From positions 1-38,726 of the forward strand of contig CAXKVV010000463.1 of assembly GCA_964058805.1 (NCBI GenBank): a stretch of DNA of 38,726 nucleotides, in the 5' to 3' direction. The position numbers and the translations under genes are program-made. The stretch comes from Schoenoplectus triqueter. Its lineage: Eukaryota; Streptophyta; Magnoliopsida; Poales; Cyperaceae. Below the pieces are notes generated by a model. It made no database searches and was not told where the DNA came from. It worked only from the letters and a program-made list of their open reading frames with translations. Shown here piece by piece: positions 33,801 through 38,726 of this stretch (its first letter is position 1; each line of letters begins with the position of its first letter).

Positions 33801-36291
33801 CATAGGAACAAAATACATTCTTATCTGACAGAGAAATAAGTTGTGCACATCCCTGGAACAAATTGAATTTTCTATGTTAGTTTCTGAATTACAAAGAAAA
33901 AAAATATATAAGAAATATCCCATATACTACATTATGATATTCTAGTAATTAGCAAAAGTAAACTTCCTGCAAAGACATTAAATCACTTTCAAGTTTCAAC
34001 CATTGGTGTTTGATAGTAGTGAAGTAAATAAGTGTGGTAGTGTTGGTCAAATTGTAAGCAAGTGAAGTAGTAGGGGTAAAAGAAGTCAAAAACTGGATAT
34101 TAGGTGCTTGAAGTTTAAAGCACTTATGGAGCTTCTTTAACTTAACTCCATCTCAAAGCACATTGAATCATATCCATTTAATGCCTTAACACACTTAAAT
34201 TACAACACTATCTCTTGCCAACACACACCATGCTTAGATTTTGCAAACCACTCTTAGAGTTTATCAAAACTAAGTTTAGTTACCTAGTTTCTTTATAATT
34301 TATTTTATTTTAAGAAAAACTTGCAATAAACAAGGGGTTCTTTGGGTATCTTTTTTACAGAATGGGAACATCAGAGCTATAGATGACATGTCTTACTCTC
34401 TTGGGTATCCTTTTATTTTTGAATGTTGTATTCCCAAGTTTGAGGGGGAAAAGTGAAGGGATGAGAAAGGAAGAGAATGAAAGAGGGGTTAAGTTTTTTG
34501 TCCCTCCGAATTGAAAACATGAATGAGTATTATTACCCTTCATTTAAATTTGGGAGCGATGTTAGAGTTATGGTTTCTCCCATTTTTCTTCCCCTCCTCC
34601 CCATTCACCTCCTCTACCAACTGGGAAGCATGTAAAAAGTTGTTTGGAAGAAAAAAAAAATTGAGACATAAATAAACATACGAAATCAGAAGAAATCTTG
34701 GTGAGTTCAGTGTTGCTATCTAGTCTGATAACGCATGAAATCTTACTTGCTACACCAACAAACCTCTCATCTGAAAGCATTTAGAATTAAAAATTAGAAA
34801 CAAATATGATCTAAATGAATAGAGTTGACTATTACTAAAGATAACATTATTATAGTGTTGTACGATAAAAACTCACGTCTCATGATGTTTGTAAAGGCCA
34901 CAATAATTTTGGGCCTTGGCATTGACTGGCTTTTGGAAACAAAACATGACCACTTTATCTTAAATTCATAATCCAAACAAATGTATAACCATTGTGATAT
35001 GATGTTAGGCCCAATAATAATAATAAAATTCATATTACATATTTCTCAGCTAATTCTCTTACACTGTCTTATTTCTCAAATACCTGACACGTCACTTGTT
35101 TGCTAAGAATAAAATATGAAGATACATATGCAATAGCATATGCAAAGATCCTGTGCAAGTATGTAAGTTCATTTGAAGTTTCTGCAAGTGTTAATTAAGG
35201 GTGCTACTTTGCAACAGAAGTCAAAACAACATGAATTGGGGTTGAACATTAGTAAACAACTAAACACACAAATCTGGTGGACTTGAACCCATAAAATGAA
35301 ACTTAGCTTACCACGTGATATGGAAAGAGAGTTTATTTGCTTTTTGGAGGCTTTAAATTTGCTCTTGGCCTCTCCACTTTTAGAATCAAAAACAGACATG
35401 ACCCCATCAGCACCAGCTGTGTAAATCAGATCGCCATTTGTTGAGAAAAGCAGAGAAACAATCTCACTACATAAACAAAGAAGTACAAATTACTAAATAA
35501 CTAATCACCTGATTTTATCATCACGAAAAATTGATATATCAAGAAAACATATTGGGAAGCAACATAAAATTCCAAATTATAAAAGGCAAATATATTTGAC
35601 CAAAGTGACAAAAATTTTCCATATATTAATATGGTTATTCAAAACATTTGTCTTTCAGCATTTAAAAAAACTTGAAGCAGGCAAATCATGGAGAGACCTG
35701 TTCAATAAAATATGCAATTTGATGACTTCAACAAGATAAAATTAATGAATAAATAATTATCATAAAAAACGATTTGCAATTAAGAATTTGACATACCCAG
35801 AATGGCAACTGCTATTAGTCCATATCTTTTTACTTGCAATAACATCAACTGCTAGAACATCTCCAGTAGCAGTTCCCAAAGCAATCAGAATGATATTTTT
35901 TTTCTTACCCTGAAAAGAAGTTAACCTTTGAATCATAATTGAGGTTCATCAAAATTTTACTGGGTGAAAAAAATTTCATCACAATACCTTCTTTCTTCCA
36001 TTAGAGCACACAATGCAAGAGTAAACGGCAGTTGAGTCGGAATCCTTCCAATCAGCCACGATTTCTCCAGAGCTCGTATCCCATACCTAAAAATTAAAGA
36101 ATATTAAATAAATTTCAGAAAATTGAAGTCAAATTAAGCACAAACTTGAAATAAATTGTGGGGAAAAAAAACGAAGCTCGCACCTTTAAGGTTGATTCAG
36201 GAGAGAGAGCGGCGAAGTATCGACCGTCCGGCGAGAAAGAGGTGGATCGTTTCGTGTTCTGATCCGAGTCGGGGTTCGTCTCTTTACCCAT
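30804..36291 (-). CDS. WDR43/UTP5: WDR43/UTP5 homologue, WD40 + Utp12 nucleolar protein, 12 exons
   Basis: Minus-strand exons: 36291-36184, 36086-35988, 35909-35797, 35466-35312, 34770-34682, 33852-33402, 32943-32848, 32518-32271, 31805-31723, 31465-31354, 31150-31076, 30971-30804. Total 1797 bases (598 aa plus stop), phases closing throughout. The N-terminal part shows WD40 blades: FSPDGRYFAALSPESTLKVW, LFSTNGDLIYTAGADGVMSV and LVLSVSDKGIVYVW. A charged Glu/Lys linker (399-411) precedes a Utp12 domain (about 418-543: LIRQALHADDQSLLLDCI, then PADVIKLMKFFVLMI). An acidic tail (DMDSDEEEASDDAMDTEEGE) ends the protein. UTP5 belongs to the t-UTP/UTP-A part of the small-subunit processome and acts in nucleolar pre-18S rRNA transcription and processing. 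The start at 36291 is the first real ATG; the open frame extends upstream only from a TTG. No defect is seen. Confidence 0.93.
33853..34681 (-). other. Intron 5 of the UTP5 gene
   Basis: The longest intron of the gene (829 bp), AT-rich. It contains a pyrimidine/purine-biased block near 34430-34490 and a short inverted word near 34113-34135. No nested gene or RNA is recognised. Confidence 0.75.
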
Positions 36292-36338
36292 GGATGGAGA
36301 TACAGTAGCCCTCTTGAGAAATGCAAAGTTTGAGGCTG

Positions 36339-36346
36339 TAGGGTTT
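36339..36346 (-). promoter_or_regulatory. Telo-box AAACCCTA
   Basis: AAACCCTA on the minus strand, 48-55 bp upstream of the UTP5 start codon. Telo-boxes are frequent near the transcription start of plant genes for ribosomal proteins and ribosome biogenesis, which fits this gene's role. Confidence 0.65.
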
Positions 36347-36465
36347 TGGGTTTTGGTGAGAGAAGAAAACGAGAGACTCGGAGACGGCGCCAAAAGCCGG
36401 GCGCAACGCTACAATGTGAAGCGAGTATTGAGCAAATATGAAGAGATTATGAGGAAAATCTTTAT

Positions 36466-36471
36466 TGGGCC
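36466..36471. promoter_or_regulatory. Site II element TGGGCC
   Basis: TGGGCC on the plus strand, about 175 bp upstream of the UTP5 ATG. Site II (TGGGCY) motifs bind TCP factors and pair with telo-boxes in plant ribosome-biogenesis promoters. Confidence 0.55.
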
Positions 36472-36506
36472 GCTCCATTTGAAATATTGGACTGATCTGG
36501 AGTTTG

Positions 36507-36512
36507 AGCCCA
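36507..36512 (-). promoter_or_regulatory. Second site II element TGGGCT
   Basis: TGGGCT on the minus strand (AGCCCA on plus), about 36 bp further upstream than the first site II motif. Paired site II elements are the usual arrangement. Confidence 0.55.
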
Positions 36513-36669
36513 TCATTTTACATTGTGCAGCGAATAAACATGGTCCAGAAAATGAAGAGAAAAGGTTCGCTCCAGTTTCTTTCCAAAGTCCAAAATCCAA
36601 ACAGAATAAATCCTCATTGCAAAAAGCAGAGTCAGATCATAATTTGACTATAAAGAGTCGGCTTTGACA

Positions 36670-37700
36670 GAACCTAAAATATTAAATAATTGATAATTTT
36701 TATACAAATATAAATAATTTTTATAATATTTTTTCATATTTATATAAATTATGAGGGTCAGACCTCCCCTCGTCCCCTTTTTTTTTTTTGTCTCGGCCCT
36801 TGCTCGTTGCTTCTTGTTTGAGATAATATCAAAATTGGACTGATAGTCGACAATATGACAACGTCTTGTATTTTAACTTCATCAAATTTCTCTTTGTATG
36901 CATCACTCAATTCAATTTTAGTTTTCTTCTTCAATTTAAAAGCACGTACATAAACCTCAACTATTGACTTTGACATTCATGAAAATTACTGTAAATTGTT
37001 TTGTCCAAACCTACATTATATCGTTGGGTTTGAAATATTGGAATTATTTTGTTGTGAGGGCAATATTTTGTATGCACCTATTTTTCATGGAGACCCTTTT
37101 TTCTCGATAGATATCGATGCCATTAATTATTGGATGCAGTCTAATTACTAAAGTTTAGTTCTATATTAATTTTTCTTGTATTTTTCTGTTCTATCAGATG
37201 ATTTTTTATCTAATATTAATTATATTACTCCGATCAGAGAATAAGACAAAAAGGGAAGAGATTTCTGTGTCTGAGATAATTAAGACAGCTAGCTCACTAG
37301 CTCAGTTTTTCTTTTCTTTCTTTTTCGTAATAGATTAAACTAGGCACAAAGTTCAAAGATCTTAAGATGCACTCAATTAATGCTTGCAAGTGAGGTGTAC
37401 AGCTATAAGCCCCTAAAAGGCTATAACTACTGTGTCAGAGTTAGTATAAAAGAAACCGAATATCGTGGGTAGGATTTTTCTCCTTTTTTTTCTTTTTTGA
37501 GGAATTCCTCCTTACCAATTACAATTCAATCCAGCCAATTACGAAGTCGACACGTTGCATTCATTCTAAAGTTAATAAATGAGCTTCGCTGTGTTGCATT
37601 TTCCAATCATTAAGTCAAAGTTTTTCATTGCGAAATATATATCCAAGCAATTTATTACATAGTTAGATATTTCAATAAATCAATTGATTATTACATGGTA
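36670..37700. other. AT-rich intergenic DNA beyond the UTP5 promoter
   Basis: No gene is recognised. A minus-strand frame at 36976-36758 has a true ATG and a Lys-rich 72-residue reading, but no detectable family. Confidence 0.5.
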
Positions 37701-37910
37701 TAAAATTATTCATTTTTTGTCCCTTACAAACTTTTCTCGGAATTAGTAAGAACAAATAAATAAAATTTTACTTTATTTATCGCCCATTTTTTGTCCTCCA
37801 AAATACTCTATTTATCGCATTTTCGGAATTAGTAAGAATAAATAAATAAACTTTTTCGGTATATAATTATTCATTTTTTGTCCTCCAAAATACTCCCTCA
37901 ACCAGTCCCT
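37700..37910 (+). repeat. Interleaved direct repeats, possibly Stowaway-like
   Basis: CGGAATTAGTAAGAA plus an AAATAAATAAA tail occurs at about 37738 and 37824, 85 bp apart. ATTATTCATTTTTTGTCC occurs at about 37705 and 37866, and TTTTTTGTCCTCCAAAATA at about 37788 and 37874. The stretch ends in TACTCCCTCAACCAGTCCC, reminiscent of the CTCCCTCCGTCC end of Stowaway/mariner MITEs, but I found no opposite end. Confidence 0.55.
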
Positions 37911-38726
37911 TTTAAGTTTTATCGCATTGCGGATACTATTTAAAGGCGTCTAAACTAACGCGAATATTTAATGTTTACGACTTTAATCTGAAAGAATCTG
38001 TTTTTTTATATTAAAGTTGTTAACTAATTTCATTTTAAAAAAAAAAGTAATTACATCCATAAAAAAATAAAAATAGAAAGAAGATCAAACTCTTCGATTC
38101 AAATCAAATAACACAACTATCAACTGAACTCTGAAACGAGTATTTGACCTTTATGATTTTAAAAATTATCTCCAACACAGTGAGAGAAATACAAAAATCT
38201 TCTTTTTAAGTTATCGAATCACCATTTGAGTATATTGTAGCTGAACTAAAACTCAACTTCTCTAATAACTCATAGCACAACAGTGTAATGAAGAAACAGA
38301 TGAAAAATTGAACAAAGAGAAAAACTTTATGAGATGATCATCATAAAAAGATAGAGAAGATGAGGGATGACAAGGAAAGGTGAATTAATACCTCTACCCA
38401 CAGGAGAATTTTCATTAGAAGCGGCTGGGTTTTTCTTCAGAGACTGCTGCTCTCCTTACACATCTTGAATCTGACCATTTCCGATTTTCTACTGATGCAT
38501 CTTCAGATTTTTACCGTAATTGAAAGAGCAATTAAACCAACATCCATTCAAAGTACATATATGACAAGCTTCTCAGCGAAACATGTTCATGACAAAAGTT
38601 TTAGGCATAAACGCGAACTTTTAATAAAGCGTGATGTACTTTCAACTGATCTCAACAATTACACAGATTGTTTTTTTTTTAGCACAACATACAAGGATCA
38701 CTAAAGAGAAGGCAAGGCAATTACAA
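37911..38726. other. AT-rich end of window; possible minus-strand exon near 38398-38455
   Basis: Most of the stretch shows nothing. On the minus strand, about 38455-38398 can be read as GEQQSLKKNPAASNENSPV, ending at a GTAGAG donor. This could be one exon of a gene entering from the right edge, but it is too short to identify. Confidence 0.3.

Noticed and set aside
36292..36393. N-terminal extension of UTP5 upstream of 36291
   Set aside because: The upstream frame opens at a TTG and overlaps the telo-box region; the first ATG is at 36291 and gives a family-like start.
36290..36667. 125-residue plus-strand frame divergent from UTP5
   Set aside because: It is antisense to exon 1 and the promoter of UTP5 and has no family signal.
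36758..36976. 72-residue minus-strand frame with a real ATG
   Set aside because: Lys-rich but unrecognised, with no supporting exon or promoter. It could be a gene fragment, but the evidence is too weak to list as coding.

Overview
The window is nuclear DNA of a flowering plant, most likely a eudicot. It is AT-rich, has GT-AG introns, carries a member of the plant-specific REM/B3 family, and its gaps are full of Copia, hAT, Mutator-like and Helitron relics. I cannot name the species. No prokaryotic, organellar or viral gene set is visible.

Three apparently intact protein genes can be spliced by eye with phases that close. (1) Plus strand, 9589-18575: a full-length ABCB (P-glycoprotein/MDR) transporter of the ABCB15-like clade, 9 exons, 1226 codons, with both nucleotide-binding domains complete. 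(2) Minus strand, 26247-23595: a two-B3-domain REM-like DNA-binding protein, 4 exons, 329 codons. (3) Minus strand, 36291-30804: the WD40/Utp12 ribosome-biogenesis protein WDR43/UTP5, 12 exons, 598 codons; its upstream region carries a telo-box and two site II elements. A single truncated REM exon at 19265-19462 is a dead paralogue of the last exon of gene 2.

Layout. 1-560 is a TAA/CATAAT-type microsatellite. About 1195-4958 is a decayed Copia polyprotein (gag, protease, integrase, start of reverse transcriptase). It has been broken by a 452-bp Mutator-like foldback element (2312-2763, 9-bp target duplication) and a 472-bp non-autonomous Helitron (3396-3867), and it ends in an LTR-like segment with a primer-binding site (4960-5510). 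5511-9512 is intergenic with one 231-bp hAT MITE (6804-7034). The ABCB gene follows; its intron 4 holds an old tandem duplication of about 717 bp that includes a relict copy of the start of exon 5. Then come the REM fragment, a second Copia gag relic (19652-20021), a 1248-bp non-autonomous hAT element whose ends are packed with ACGTG motifs (20589-21836), hairpin-rich sequence near 22.5 kb, and the REM gene. After it lie a 484-bp hAT MITE (27127-27610), a 705-bp long-inverted-repeat element (27978-28682) and a second Helitron copy (29771-30240). The UTP5 gene and AT-rich intergenic DNA finish the window.

The three genes do not form a functional cluster. The strongest unusual structures are transposon-derived: the GC-rich palindrome array in the Mutator-like element, the G-box-dense hAT element, and the duplicated intron/exon boundary in the ABCB gene. 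All coordinates, lengths and splice choices were worked out by hand from the sequence.
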